46,201 nucleotides of DNA from Candidatus Woesearchaeota archaeon (GTDB taxonomy: Archaea; Nanobdellota; Nanobdellia; Woesearchaeales; WJIZ01). Of this stretch, positions 16,731 to 24,757 are shown piece by piece. The translations under genes and the position numbers were made by a program. The stretch is taken from assembly GCA_018303125.1 (NCBI GenBank), contig JAGVYS010000005.1, positions 1 to 46,201 of the forward strand, written 5' to 3'. The notes beneath the pieces are model-generated. The model made no database searches, was not told the DNA's origin, and was given only the letters and a program-made list of their open reading frames with translations. Each line of letters begins with the position of its first letter. Positions within the stretch are counted from its first letter, which is position 1.

Positions 16731-16743
16731 TTATCTTGAAAAG

Positions 16744-16814
16744 AGAGATAGAGGGGAATTGAACCCCTGCCATAGGTGCCACAGACCTATATTCTGCCGT
16801 TAAACTACTATCTC
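16744..16814 (-). tRNA. tRNA-His (anticodon GTG)
   Basis: A full cloverleaf can be drawn on the minus strand. Acceptor GAGATAG pairs with CTATCTC (16745-16751). The D arm is GTTT/GAAT with AA and GG in the loop. The anticodon stem TAGGT/ACCTA holds loop CTGTGGC, giving GTG. The variable loop has 4 bases and the T arm is AGGGG-TTCAATT-CCCCT. No intron and no encoded CCA. By this fold position -1 is A and the discriminator 73 is T, instead of the usual G-1:C73 of tRNA-His. It lies about 30 bases before the first possible his operon ATG, on the same strand. Confidence 0.93.
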
Positions 16815-16830
16815 TATCTGTGAGCCTGAA

Positions 16831-16850
16831 AAAATTATTAAATGATTTAA
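16831..16850 (-). promoter_or_regulatory. TATA-like promoter of tRNA-His and probably the his operon
   Basis: On the minus strand the A/T run ttaaatcatttaataatttt is centred about 26 bases upstream of the 5' end of tRNA-His. No equivalent element is visible between the tRNA and hisG, so this may drive both. Confidence 0.5.
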
Positions 16851-16943
16851 GAATAGTTCTACCTATAATGAATACAACCAGCGCTTACTACTGCCTTAGC
16901 CTCTGTGATAACTAATTTCATAGCATTATGGTAATGGTGAGGG

Positions 16944-17822
16944 TTATTTAAAGCTTTCTATGGCCTCAGCAAACAATCCGGCTACATCAATCTTCGCTGC
17001 AGGATTAGGTATGGAATTTGTGGTCACTACCTCTGCACCTGTTTTCTTCAGCTTTCCTAGAGCCCCTTCAGCAAAAATACCGTGAATTGCTATGCATGTT
17101 ACCTTTCTGACGCCAAGTGCCTTGAGCTTAATGATAGTTTTAATCAGCGTATTCCCTGTTGAAATCATGTCATCTATAAGCACTATATTCTTTCCCTTGG
17201 TGTCTACTTTTTCCTGGAACCTCACATCAACATTCCTGGCAGAATGCCTTGTCTTAAGTAAAATAGTGGATTCACATCCTATTATTTCTGCAGTTTTTCT
17301 TGCCCATTTATACGATTCCCAGTCAGGTCCTACTATAAGTGGCTTCTTGACATTTTTCCTTATATGTTCCCCTATCAATGGGTTTGCCGTTAGCCTTTTT
17401 GATTCAACTGAAAATATATGCCCCAGAGATTTCTCCCTGTGAAGATGCGGGTCAAGTATGCATACCCTGTCAACTATGTTATTCATTATCTTGCCGAGGA
17501 AATGGATTGAAGGTATTTCGCCTTTGCTGAACCATGTATCCTGCCTGAAATAAGGGAAATAAGGAGACAGCAAAGTAATTTCTGAGGCGCCCATCTCCTT
17601 CGCTGCCTTTGAGGCAAACATTACCTCTAAAAGGCAAGAGTCAATATCACCATAGAAAGACTGGACAAGATACACTTTCCTGCCCTTCAAGCCAGTCTTC
17701 AGAAATTTTATATGGAGCTCATTGTCGGGAAATTTCTCAACAAAAAGCTCAGAATATGGCATCTTTGCTTTGGCTGCTATTCTGCGCGCAATATGTTTTC
17801 CGTGTGAGCAGGATATAATCAT
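16944..17822 (-). CDS. prs: Ribose-phosphate pyrophosphokinase (PRPP synthase)
   Basis: 292 residues, the archaeal length. Makes PRPP from ribose 5-phosphate and ATP; PRPP is a substrate of HisG. Motifs: ELFVEKFPDNELHIKF at the N-terminus, LLSPYFPYFRQD (metal and ATP loop; FRQD matches the family), ILDPHLH, LIVGPDWES and the PRPP loop NIVLIDDMISTGNTLIKTI. It lies upstream of tRNA-His on the same strand, 129 bases away, but the tRNA has its own promoter-like element. A metabolic link with the his operon is clear even if co-transcription is not. Confidence 0.92.
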   Translation of the reverse strand: MIISCSHGKHIARRIAAKAKMPYSELFVEKFPDNELHIKFLKTGLKGRKVYLVQSFYGDIDSCLLEVMFASKAAKEMGASEITLLSPYFPYFRQDTWFSKGEIPSIHFLGKIMNNIVDRVCILDPHLHREKSLGHIFSVESKRLTANPLIGEHIRKNVKKPLIVGPDWESYKWARKTAEIIGCESTILLKTRHSARNVDVRFQEKVDTKGKNIVLIDDMISTGNTLIKTIIKLKALGVRKVTCIAIHGIFAEGALGKLKKTGAEVVTTNSIPNPAAKIDVAGLFAEAIESFK

Positions 17823-18065
17823 ACATTTTCTTTGGAGTATTACTATTTAAAATTATCCTGAAAATAATCGCATTGAAAAGTCATAAGAACCTGCTTCTTG
17901 TGGAATAACGTTTGGCATCAAATTCATAAGTGGTGCGCCTTGTATTTTATTGCAGAAATTTAAGCACAGATATGTACAGCGATTAAACAATTTGTATACC
18001 AGTACGCCTGCTCTTTGCTAGAGAGAATGATTCTTACACATTGTCCTAAATTTTCTTGGAATGAA

Positions 18066-18830
18066 TTAGCTTAGACCAGAAAAAATAGATTTCCAGAAAG
18101 GTTTCTTTTTGCAATATGAACATGTAAAGATTAGGTCTTCTTTCAACTGGAGATTCTTTACTTCAGTAAAACTCGCCATACGTTCCAATAATCTCTCTTT
18201 AGGGCAAATAACATTGCCTGACTTCCAACTAAGATCCGTGTTAGAGCAATATCCAGTTAATGTATCGCAAAATACACCAGGTTCCACTTCTTGGATAATG
18301 TCTTCTCCCTTGGGATTTTTATAATAAAGGAGTTTAAAGTCATGTACAAGCGTGATAGCGATTAAGTCATGGCCTTTCACTGCCTGACATGCGCTATTGA
18401 TTTCATTTATGCATTGCTGAATCGTATTAGGGTCATTGCCATCCTGGTTTGGGCATACGCTGCTTTTCACTTTTGGCGTGGCCGCCTTACACTGCTCGGC
18501 AACTCTACAGTCCGCATCATTGCAGTCAACTGCGCCGTCCATGTCGTTATCCTCACCATCGCTACATTCTTCGAGTATGTCTGTTCCACTTGAGCAATAT
18601 CTGGAGCTATAGCAATCGGAGTCATCGCAATCCGTCCTGTAATCAGCATCATTATCTATTTCGTCATTGCAGATTTCTATTTCTGCATAACTAGCGTATT
18701 CCTTCAGCGAATCAGCTGCTATGTCTTTTCCCTGGCTATACGCTTCCCCTGTAGGATTAACATTGCCGCTACATCCAGCTACAATAAGAAAAAGAAACGC
18801 CATTGAAAACCATAAATAACACCTTGACAT
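18066..18830 (-). CDS. Lipoprotein with DxDxDG-like acidic repeats
   Basis: 254 residues. Signal peptide with lipobox (LFLIVAGC, cysteine about 20), so probably membrane-anchored and outside the cell. Residues 50-115 hold repeated motifs of the form CxDxxDNDxDxxxDCxDxDC: ICNDEIDNDADYRTDCDDSD and ECSDGEDNDMDGAVDCNDAD. These resemble the metal-binding repeats of the MopE type and thrombospondin-like calcium loops, so metal binding is likely. A unique region follows, and a CSYCKKKPFW motif sits near the C-terminus. No enzymatic domain is recognised. It stands alone with about 240-270 bases of non-coding DNA on each side. Confidence 0.7.
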   Translation of the reverse strand: MSRCYLWFSMAFLFLIVAGCSGNVNPTGEAYSQGKDIAADSLKEYASYAEIEICNDEIDNDADYRTDCDDSDCYSSRYCSSGTDILEECSDGEDNDMDGAVDCNDADCRVAEQCKAATPKVKSSVCPNQDGNDPNTIQQCINEINSACQAVKGHDLIAITLVHDFKLLYYKNPKGEDIIQEVEPGVFCDTLTGYCSNTDLSWKSGNVICPKERLLERMASFTEVKNLQLKEDLIFTCSYCKKKPFWKSIFSGLS

Positions 18831-18961
18831 TTTGTAAATTGCCTCTTGAGTTACCCTGCCTTTTTTTCAGGTATAAAGTATCATCTCGTATAATAGGTAT
18901 ATATATTTTGCCTTTTGAAGTTACCTTCTCGCTTAAAGTAGTGACCAAATAAGTTTCCTTT

Positions 18962-19005
18962 CATTGAGTGTTCTGCATCAAGTGACCGTTCTCCGGTACT
19001 CAATG
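18962..19005. repeat. Nested inverted repeat
   Basis: cattgagt (18962-18969) pairs with actcaatg (18998-19005). Just inside the right arm, accg pairs with cggt around a 5-base loop. It lies in a 270-base non-coding stretch, downstream of the FHA gene and upstream of the lipoprotein gene, both on the minus strand. It could be an RNA hairpin or a protein site. No T-run follows on either strand. Confidence 0.4.
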
Positions 19006-19101
19006 GCTATTGCTTTTTGCATCCAATATTCACTACTTTGTCTTGGCCCTTATCTATTCTGGGTTTTGAGCTATGCCTTGCTTAGTGCAAGTTATAAGGG
19101 T

Positions 19102-19719
19102 TTATCTATTCAAAAGAAATTCTAGTGAATATTGCTTACCGTACTGACTTTCTGCTAGGGTAATCACGGTTCCTTCCCGCAATATAACCATTCCAACATT
19201 GTTATATCTGTTAAGCCACTTATCTCTTAGAGAGTTTACTATAGGATCCATACTAGGATTTAGATTGGTACCTGGATTTAGATTTGCATCAGGCCTTGTA
19301 TGGGCTATACCGATTTTTCTCCCGTTCATGTACGTCCCGTTCACACTTCCTGCATCAAGCAAATTAAATTCCTTGCCGACAACACCTGCCGCCTTTGCAT
19401 CGCAGCACAACACCGCATGAACATCGGATATGTAGGGATTAGCTATCGTGATGCTCACTATTCCTCCCGCACTGTCACGGAAAACATCATAGCCCTCTAA
19501 AAAATTTTTGCGGAGGAAACTTCTATAGTTGTCCTCTGTAATCTGCTCTCGGCCTATGGCAATAACTTGCCGAGGAACCATTTCTTCCAGAAAAATGTCT
19601 ACTTTACCTTTTAAGAGGTTCTGCCCGATTAGGTTATAGGCTCCTCTTGCTCTCATTGCCACTGGACTATTCTTTCCGCTTGATGCTCCTGCTCCCGTTA
19701 ATGTATATTCATGCGCCAT
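19102..19719 (-). CDS. FHA-domain protein
   Basis: 205 residues. The forkhead-associated phosphothreonine-binding core runs from about residue 50 to 140: IGRE at 55-58, ISDVHAVL at 97-104 (Ser98 and His101 of the binding loop) and LLDAGSVNGTYMNGRKI at 120-136 (Asn127-Gly128). About 50 residues before and 65 after are unassigned. GGTGAT lies 5 bases before the ATG and a TATA-like region further upstream. A membrane Hanks-type kinase is encoded 1 kb away on the same strand, so phospho-threonine recognition is a sensible role here. Archaeal FHA proteins are uncommon. Confidence 0.82.
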   Translation of the reverse strand: MAHEYTLTGAGASSGKNSPVAMRARGAYNLIGQNLLKGKVDIFLEEMVPRQVIAIGREQITEDNYRSFLRKNFLEGYDVFRDSAGGIVSITIANPYISDVHAVLCCDAKAAGVVGKEFNLLDAGSVNGTYMNGRKIGIAHTRPDANLNPGTNLNPSMDPIVNSLRDKWLNRYNNVGMVILREGTVITLAESQYGKQYSLEFLLNR

Positions 19720-19739
19720 TTTTTATCACCAACAAAAGA

Positions 19740-19842
19740 AATGAAGAGTTAAGTATAAACTTTTTTATTAAACTATATATTTTAGTATAAATAGAATATA
19801 CTTTTAGAAAAGTTTAAATATTAATAAGAATTTCAGTTATTT
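19740..19842. promoter_or_regulatory. A/T-rich divergent promoter region (FHA gene / AbrB-PhoU gene)
   Basis: About 100 bases of nearly pure A/T. For the plus-strand gene, agtttaaatatta (19811-19823) is centred about 26 bases before its ATG. For the minus-strand FHA gene a run at 19755-19772 (tataaacttttttattaa) serves as TATA. Extra TATA-like words in the middle could also be regulator sites. Confidence 0.5.
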
Positions 19843-20778
19843 ATGAACAGAAAACTTGTGAGACAGGGGACCAGTACCCTGATGATTAGCCTTCCTGCGG
19901 CCTGGATAAAGCATTTTCACCTGACTAAAGGGTGCGAAGTGGATGTAAACTGGTATGGAAATGATTTGTCAATAAGTGCAAAAGGCATAAAGGAGAAGAA
20001 GGAGTATCACCTTAAACTTGAGTCAAATTTAGATTCTGTAATACGCACACTCATTTCGAATCCTTACAGGGAAGGGTATGATATAATTCATATAACCTTT
20101 GACAGCGAATCACAATATGCCCTGCTTCAAAAAACTTTATCAACACGTCTTATAGGATTTGAAATTATAAAAAGAGAAAAAAATCACTGCATTGTTGAAA
20201 ATGTGACAGAGCCTTCTGGGGATCAGTTTGACAATATTCTCAGGAAGCAGTTTCTGACAATTCGTGAGGGTATAGGGCTCGTTAGGAACAGGCTTGAAGG
20301 CAAGAAAGATTTCAATTTTGATGATGCTATTGAAGAGATTGCGGCGAGGACCCACAAATATGATAATTTCTGCCGCCGCTCACTTATAAAGCAACAGACA
20401 AAAAATCACCCTGAAATGCTATGGGCATTTTTGTCACATATTCAGCACGGATTTCGCGAGATATACTTTCTCAACAGCATAATAAAGGATAAGGCAGATG
20501 AGCGGGTGCTCATGCTATGCAATGATGCGTTAAAGACAATTAGCCTTATTGAGGAGATGTACTTCGAAAGAAAGGTGGAAAACATGATTGAATTACACAA
20601 AATAGAACGCTCCTTGTTACATGATAAAGTAGTGCAACTCCTTACCTCTAATTCTCAGGGAGCGTATGTTCATTTCCTTTTGAATTCCATAAGGACATTT
20701 TATCTCGCCAATAGCCCTATTTTTGGGTATCTGATTAGCGCCCAACAATCCTTTGGACCATCTGGTAAGTGGAAATAG
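19843..20778 (+). CDS. AbrB/PhoU-domain protein (phosphate uptake regulator-like)
   Basis: 311 residues. The N-terminus (MNRKLVRQGTSTLMISLPAAWIKHF) is a SpoVT/AbrB swapped-hairpin DNA-binding domain. Helical PhoU-like bundles follow, from about residue 130 (LRKQFLTIREGIGLV) to the end. This architecture is typical of archaeal PhoU homologues, often near phosphate transporters, though none is present here. The start is supported by a TATA-like element 26 bases upstream. Its last 44 bases overlap the end of the convergent kinase gene, so antisense effects between the two are possible. Confidence 0.8.
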   Translation: MNRKLVRQGTSTLMISLPAAWIKHFHLTKGCEVDVNWYGNDLSISAKGIKEKKEYHLKLESNLDSVIRTLISNPYREGYDIIHITFDSESQYALLQKTLSTRLIGFEIIKREKNHCIVENVTEPSGDQFDNILRKQFLTIREGIGLVRNRLEGKKDFNFDDAIEEIAARTHKYDNFCRRSLIKQQTKNHPEMLWAFLSHIQHGFREIYFLNSIIKDKADERVLMLCNDALKTISLIEEMYFERKVENMIELHKIERSLLHDKVVQLLTSNSQGAYVHFLLNSIRTFYLANSPIFGYLISAQQSFGPSGKWK

Positions 20779-22225
20779 GAGGCTTATACGTCCCGGAGCT
20801 GTTTGTGTCTGCCGATGAGGGCATACATTTTGCCATCCATCCTATGGCTGCTATATGCAACAGCGATACATTTGTTTCGCCTATGCGCATAACTTGACTA
20901 GAGAGTTCGGATCGCAGCCCCTCATCTCTCTCAGCAGAAGTAAACAAGTATGCCAGGTCATCTACAGATATTCCTCTTTTCGCCAAAAATGGCGCAGCCT
21001 GCGTAAAATACTGCAACTGAGGCTGGAATAAATTTCCTGCATGCAACAAAAATGCAGCCTTGGCAGGAGTCATTCCTGATTCTGCGTCAGATACTCCGCT
21101 AATGATTTCACTTGCCGACGTATTTGCAATGGTCCTGAGATATGGCCTTAGTCCGGCAATATGTCGGTTGTATTGCTGAATTAGGTTATATTCCTCTCTT
21201 TGAGAGGTTGAGTGACTGTTATGAAAATATCCGCCAACTAAAATTGAGAAGCTCAGAGCAACTGTTAATAGTTTTGGGTTATTTATTGCTTTCTCATAAC
21301 CTGGCACAGCAATAGAACCAATAAGGTCGCTACAGCCATCACTGAAATTCCTATATCTCTTTTCTGTATCAAGAGTTGTAAGGCGCTCTATTACTGCCCG
21401 AGATTTACGTAACCGTGAAGGGATTCTATCCAAAGCCTGGCCAATATACTTTGCGTGGTTTTCTGTCAATGACCCTTCAATAGAAATCTGCCTTCCGTTA
21501 ACCTTGACAATGCCGTTTTCATAGGGATGGTAGGTAATCCAATGGCACCCTGTCAGCATAAACAATACTGTTTTTCCAAGTGCATATAACTCGCTTTGGT
21601 CGGAATACTGGGTTGGATTGGCTGTGAATGTGGCAAAGAGTAATGGGTCTGTCACCTTATCGCTCCCGCCTATAGTAGCTACCTCCTTTTTAGCATCCTC
21701 TTTCGTTATAAGATAACCAAAATCAGTAAGCCATAATTTAGATAGGTTATTGCTAACTATTACGTTTCCTGGCTTTATATCCCTATGAAATAGCTCATTT
21801 TCATTCAGATGGCTAACAGCATCAACCAGTTGTGGAATAAGGGATCGTGCCTGAGGGACAGTTAGCCCAGAATTCGAAATTCTGCTTTCTAATGATTGCC
21901 CTTCCACGAAATCATAAATTGGATAGATATTACCGTCAGCATTAACGAAATCATAAAGTCTTGTGAGATTGTGCTCTTGAGGAGATGGAACTTCATTAAA
22001 AACATGAAGAGTCTCTCTGTCGGTGGTATAATGCCATCTTCTCGCATGTCTGGCTGTTTGACTGGATATTTCGCCATCAGGTACATCTATTTTTGTGACA
22101 AACTCCTGTGCACCCCTTTTCAGCCTTAAAACTACGCTATTGGCTCCTTCGGCATAGTATTTTATATAAGTATATTTAGCAGATAGTTCCCTTTCCGCAT
22201 TCAGTATCAGTCCATCTATGTCCAT
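20735..22225 (-). CDS. Hanks-type Ser/Thr protein kinase with transmembrane segment
   Basis: 496 residues. The kinase domain spans residues 15-305: ATP-loop region AEGANSVVLRLK, lysine 45 in FVTKID, catalytic loop HRDIKPGNVIVSNN (147-160) and DFG at 168-170. All three key residues are present, so it is probably active. A hydrophobic span at about 318-334 is followed by a 160-residue external or sensor domain of unknown family. The layout (cytosolic kinase, one span, outer domain) is that of bacterial PASTA-type kinases, without PASTA repeats. The FHA protein at 19.1 kb is the likely downstream reader. A 14-base palindrome lies in its promoter. Confidence 0.85.
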   Translation of the reverse strand: MDIDGLILNAERELSAKYTYIKYYAEGANSVVLRLKRGAQEFVTKIDVPDGEISSQTARHARRWHYTTDRETLHVFNEVPSPQEHNLTRLYDFVNADGNIYPIYDFVEGQSLESRISNSGLTVPQARSLIPQLVDAVSHLNENELFHRDIKPGNVIVSNNLSKLWLTDFGYLITKEDAKKEVATIGGSDKVTDPLLFATFTANPTQYSDQSELYALGKTVLFMLTGCHWITYHPYENGIVKVNGRQISIEGSLTENHAKYIGQALDRIPSRLRKSRAVIERLTTLDTEKRYRNFSDGCSDLIGSIAVPGYEKAINNPKLLTVALSFSILVGGYFHNSHSTSQREEYNLIQQYNRHIAGLRPYLRTIANTSASEIISGVSDAESGMTPAKAAFLLHAGNLFQPQLQYFTQAAPFLAKRGISVDDLAYLFTSAERDEGLRSELSSQVMRIGETNVSLLHIAAIGWMAKCMPSSADTNSSGTYKPPISTYQMVQRIVGR

Positions 22226-22242
22226 GGGTATCCCAACTAAGT

Positions 22243-22256
22243 AAGTTAAATAACTT
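22243..22256. promoter_or_regulatory. Palindrome in the kinase promoter
   Basis: aagttaaataactt is a 6+2+6 inverted repeat. It lies between a TATA-like atttataaac (minus strand, about 22259-22268) and the kinase ATG at 22225, near the expected transcription start. It could be an operator, though A/T-rich palindromes arise easily by chance. Confidence 0.35.
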
Positions 22257-22424
22257 CGTTTATAAATTTTTCGCTACTGATAAGTAACAATAATTAAGAG
22301 TTTTTACAAAGCAGAAACCCTGAAAGAGACAACGAAAATCCAGTCATCGTATAATTGGGCTGTATGAGCCAATGTAGAAAATGCCACCAAAATACTTATA
22401 TACTGTCATAAAAAAGCATTTTCA

Positions 22425-22673
22425 ATGCCTGAAATAAATTTCTGCCCTTACTGCGAGGCTGCGCAGCACAAGCTTCTTCATTGCAAGGAAGACATATTCT
22501 TCTGCAAGGCGTGTAGCAGGTTCTTCAGGTTTAGCGATATAAGCATCACATGCGAGAGATGTAAAGGTAACCTTGTAAAGTCAGATTTTGACATGCCTAG
22601 TGGGGGAACTGTTTTTTTCTGCCAGAAATGCAAGAAAACCTTCCCTGCGAAGGAGATTATGGGGAGCGTATAA
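22425..22673 (+). CDS. Small double zinc-ribbon protein
   Basis: 82 residues with four CxxC knuckles: CPYC (7-10), CKAC (27-30), CERC (43-46) and CQKC (66-69), each pair about 20 residues apart. That is two zinc ribbons in tandem. Such proteins usually bind nucleic acid or protein partners; the specific role is unknown. TATA-like acttatatac lies about 26 bases upstream of the ATG, so the message is probably leaderless. Confidence 0.75.
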   Translation: MPEINFCPYCEAAQHKLLHCKEDIFFCKACSRFFRFSDISITCERCKGNLVKSDFDMPSGGTVFFCQKCKKTFPAKEIMGSV

Positions 22674-22737
22674 ATAACCACTAAGTAGTAGTAATAAAAT
22701 AGAAAGATTTAAATAACCTATCTGAGAATAAGCAAGA

Positions 22738-23082
22738 ATGGCATATACAAGGCATGACCCCTTCGATGACGGCCCTTCTTACAGGGCTGCATCTGATGAC
22801 AATATGTATAGTTCTGCTAGATACCATTCCGAAGAAAAGGAAGCTATATACAAGACTGAAATTGCGGAGCAAAAGGAAGATGAAATGACAGAATTCGAGA
22901 AGCATGTTGAAGAAGAAATCAAGCCAAAATATGAAAAGAAAAAAGAGAATGAGGACATAAGGAAGGTAGCTGCAGATGAAATCAGGACACAGCCAGAGGA
23001 AAAAAAGCAGGAGAAGAAAGAAGACATAAAAATAACGATTGATGACGCCATAGACAAGGCAATAAAAGAAGAGAAGCTGTAA
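22738..23082 (+). CDS. Highly charged coiled-coil protein, unknown
   Basis: 114 residues. After an N-terminal segment rich in Asp, Tyr and Ser, residues 32-114 are almost all Glu and Lys, predicting a long charged helix or coiled coil (for example TEFEKHVEEEIKPKYEKKKE). No family is recognised. A TATA-like gatttaaata (22708-22717) lies about 26 bases upstream. The next gene follows after one base, so the two form an operon. Confidence 0.65.
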   Translation: MAYTRHDPFDDGPSYRAASDDNMYSSARYHSEEKEAIYKTEIAEQKEDEMTEFEKHVEEEIKPKYEKKKENEDIRKVAADEIRTQPEEKKQEKKEDIKITIDDAIDKAIKEEKL

Positions 23083-23083
23083 A

Positions 23084-23506
23084 ATGGGACACAAAAATAC
23101 AAGCTCACTGGCATTTGAGGTAGAGAAACAGCTTGCAGGAGATTACAATATATCCGGCCATGGTGACATTGGCGCATTCTACATGTCTGCAGCAAGGGCA
23201 GACCTTCCTGCATATACTGCAATGGCATATCACCCTACACAACATGAAGTCCTTTCAAATTTCAGGTATGGCAGAGTGGAAGTAGGCTATGAGAAGGGAT
23301 TGATTAACACAAGAGAGGCAGTAAAAGGAATACCGTTTGAAGCTTATATGCCTGTCTCTGTGGTAACTCCAGACGGAGTTGGCCGTAACAAGCAGGTAGA
23401 GAAAGACCCGAAGAAAGTCTCGGATGAGATAATAATAGCCATAGCAGAAATTATGATGAAAGACAAAAAGACAAAGAGCGTTAAAAAATCAGGAAAACCT
23501 TATTAA
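23084..23506 (+). CDS. Hypothetical protein, 140 residues
   Basis: Not recognised. The composition is that of a soluble globular protein. Notable pieces are SLAFEVEKQL, GDIGAFYMSAARADLPAY and a lysine-rich tail (KDKKTKSVKKSGKPY) that could contact nucleic acid. It starts one base after the preceding stop, so it is co-transcribed with the charged coiled-coil protein. The two probably act together. Confidence 0.65.
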   Translation: MGHKNTSSLAFEVEKQLAGDYNISGHGDIGAFYMSAARADLPAYTAMAYHPTQHEVLSNFRYGRVEVGYEKGLINTREAVKGIPFEAYMPVSVVTPDGVGRNKQVEKDPKKVSDEIIIAIAEIMMKDKKTKSVKKSGKPY

Positions 23507-23527
23507 CACGCTTCTAAATGTTTATAC

Positions 23528-24757
23528 ATGCCTGATGTGCTCTACATACACCCAGAAGGTGTATTCCCTTCTTTTTCGATTTCCCATTACAAAGGCCTGA
23601 GCAATGCAGGGCAGCATTCCTTCGGGATAATTCCAATGGGCATAATAGGCATTCTTAATAATCTCATTAAGCACGGCATATCTGCAAAAGGCATAAGCAT
23701 TCCTCTCAAGAAAAGGTTAAATCCTGGCTTCAGTCTTGAAGAATATCTTGCATGGTCAAAGCCAAGCATGGTACTGATTGATGTTCACTGGTATGTTCAC
23801 ATAAGTAAGGGCATTGAAGCAGCGGAAATATGCAAAAAGGCAGGATGCACTGTTGTTGTTGGCGGCTTAAGCTCTTCTCTCTTCTGGAAGCAGTTGATTG
23901 GCCTTAACTGCATAGATTTTGTTATAAGAGGCGATGCTGAGCTCCCGATGCTACTGCTCGCAAAATCAATTCTCAAGAATCTTAAATGTGATGCTATTCC
24001 AAATCTCTCAGGAAAAGATTTCAGCAATCCTATTGGTTACAGGTGCACTGACATTGACAATTATGACTATGTAAACATAGACTTTCTTGAGGACAACGAT
24101 GTATATTGCAATATGTTCGACTTCTGGCTGATGGTCGGGAAAGGCTGTCCTTTCAACTGTGAGCATTGTGATGGTGCGATAATGAGGACAGAAGGTTACT
24201 TCGGAAGGACAAGGACTCTTTTCAGGTCACCTCAAAATATAATAAACGATATCAAAAACATAAAGTCAGGCACAGTAGCCTTCTCGCTTGATTTCGGCCT
24301 GATGCCAAAACAGCTCATCAGCGCGATATCAGAGGAAAGATTTGGTATCTGCGCAAGGAACGAGTTCTTTGAACTGCCCGACATTAGAAGCGTAAGCGCA
24401 ATAAAGCATTCTTTCAAGTCGTTCGACCTGGTTTTTTCTCCAATTTCCGGGGATGATGGTGAAAGGCAGGGTCTTGGCAAGAAGTACAAAAACAAGGAAT
24501 TCCTTTCCTTTCTGGAGACACTGAAGAAGGAAGATATCGTTGGAGGGGTAATAGTATATTTCACTAACATGATTATCTCACCTTTCAATGTCAAGGAGAT
24601 TAGCAATGAGCAAAGGAAAAAGCTGGAAAAGGGAATATTAGGCATATTCCCAAATGCGATTGTCGAGACTATGCCTCAGATAATTGACCCAGGTACATTG
24701 GGCAAGGATCTAGATGAAGTGTTTGCAGAATATTCTGCAGCAGGTTATGCAAAATGA
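23528..24757 (+). CDS. B12-binding-type radical SAM protein
   Basis: 409 residues. The N-terminal 160 residues look like a cobalamin-binding Rossmann domain (MVLIDVHWYVHISKGIEAAE, CTVVVGGLSSSLF, CIDFVIRGDAELPMLLL). The radical SAM cluster motif is CPFNCEHC at about 209-216 (CxxxCxxC). A barrel follows. The reaction is unknown; the family includes methylases and enzymes of lipid and cofactor pathways. Its stop overlaps the start of the Lit-like membrane protein by 4 bases, suggesting a shared role, perhaps in membrane lipids or lipoproteins (inference). Confidence 0.8.
   Translation: MPDVLYIHPEGVFPSFSISHYKGLSNAGQHSFGIIPMGIIGILNNLIKHGISAKGISIPLKKRLNPGFSLEEYLAWSKPSMVLIDVHWYVHISKGIEAAEICKKAGCTVVVGGLSSSLFWKQLIGLNCIDFVIRGDAELPMLLLAKSILKNLKCDAIPNLSGKDFSNPIGYRCTDIDNYDYVNIDFLEDNDVYCNMFDFWLMVGKGCPFNCEHCDGAIMRTEGYFGRTRTLFRSPQNIINDIKNIKSGTVAFSLDFGLMPKQLISAISEERFGICARNEFFELPDIRSVSAIKHSFKSFDLVFSPISGDDGERQGLGKKYKNKEFLSFLETLKKEDIVGGVIVYFTNMIISPFNVKEISNEQRKKLEKGILGIFPNAIVETMPQIIDPGTLGKDLDEVFAEYSAAGYAK

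Noticed and set aside
22681-23228. Long minus-strand frames opposite 22738-23228
   Set aside because: They are shadows of the Lys/Glu-rich gene: Phe/Leu/Ser-rich by complement, with no promoter.
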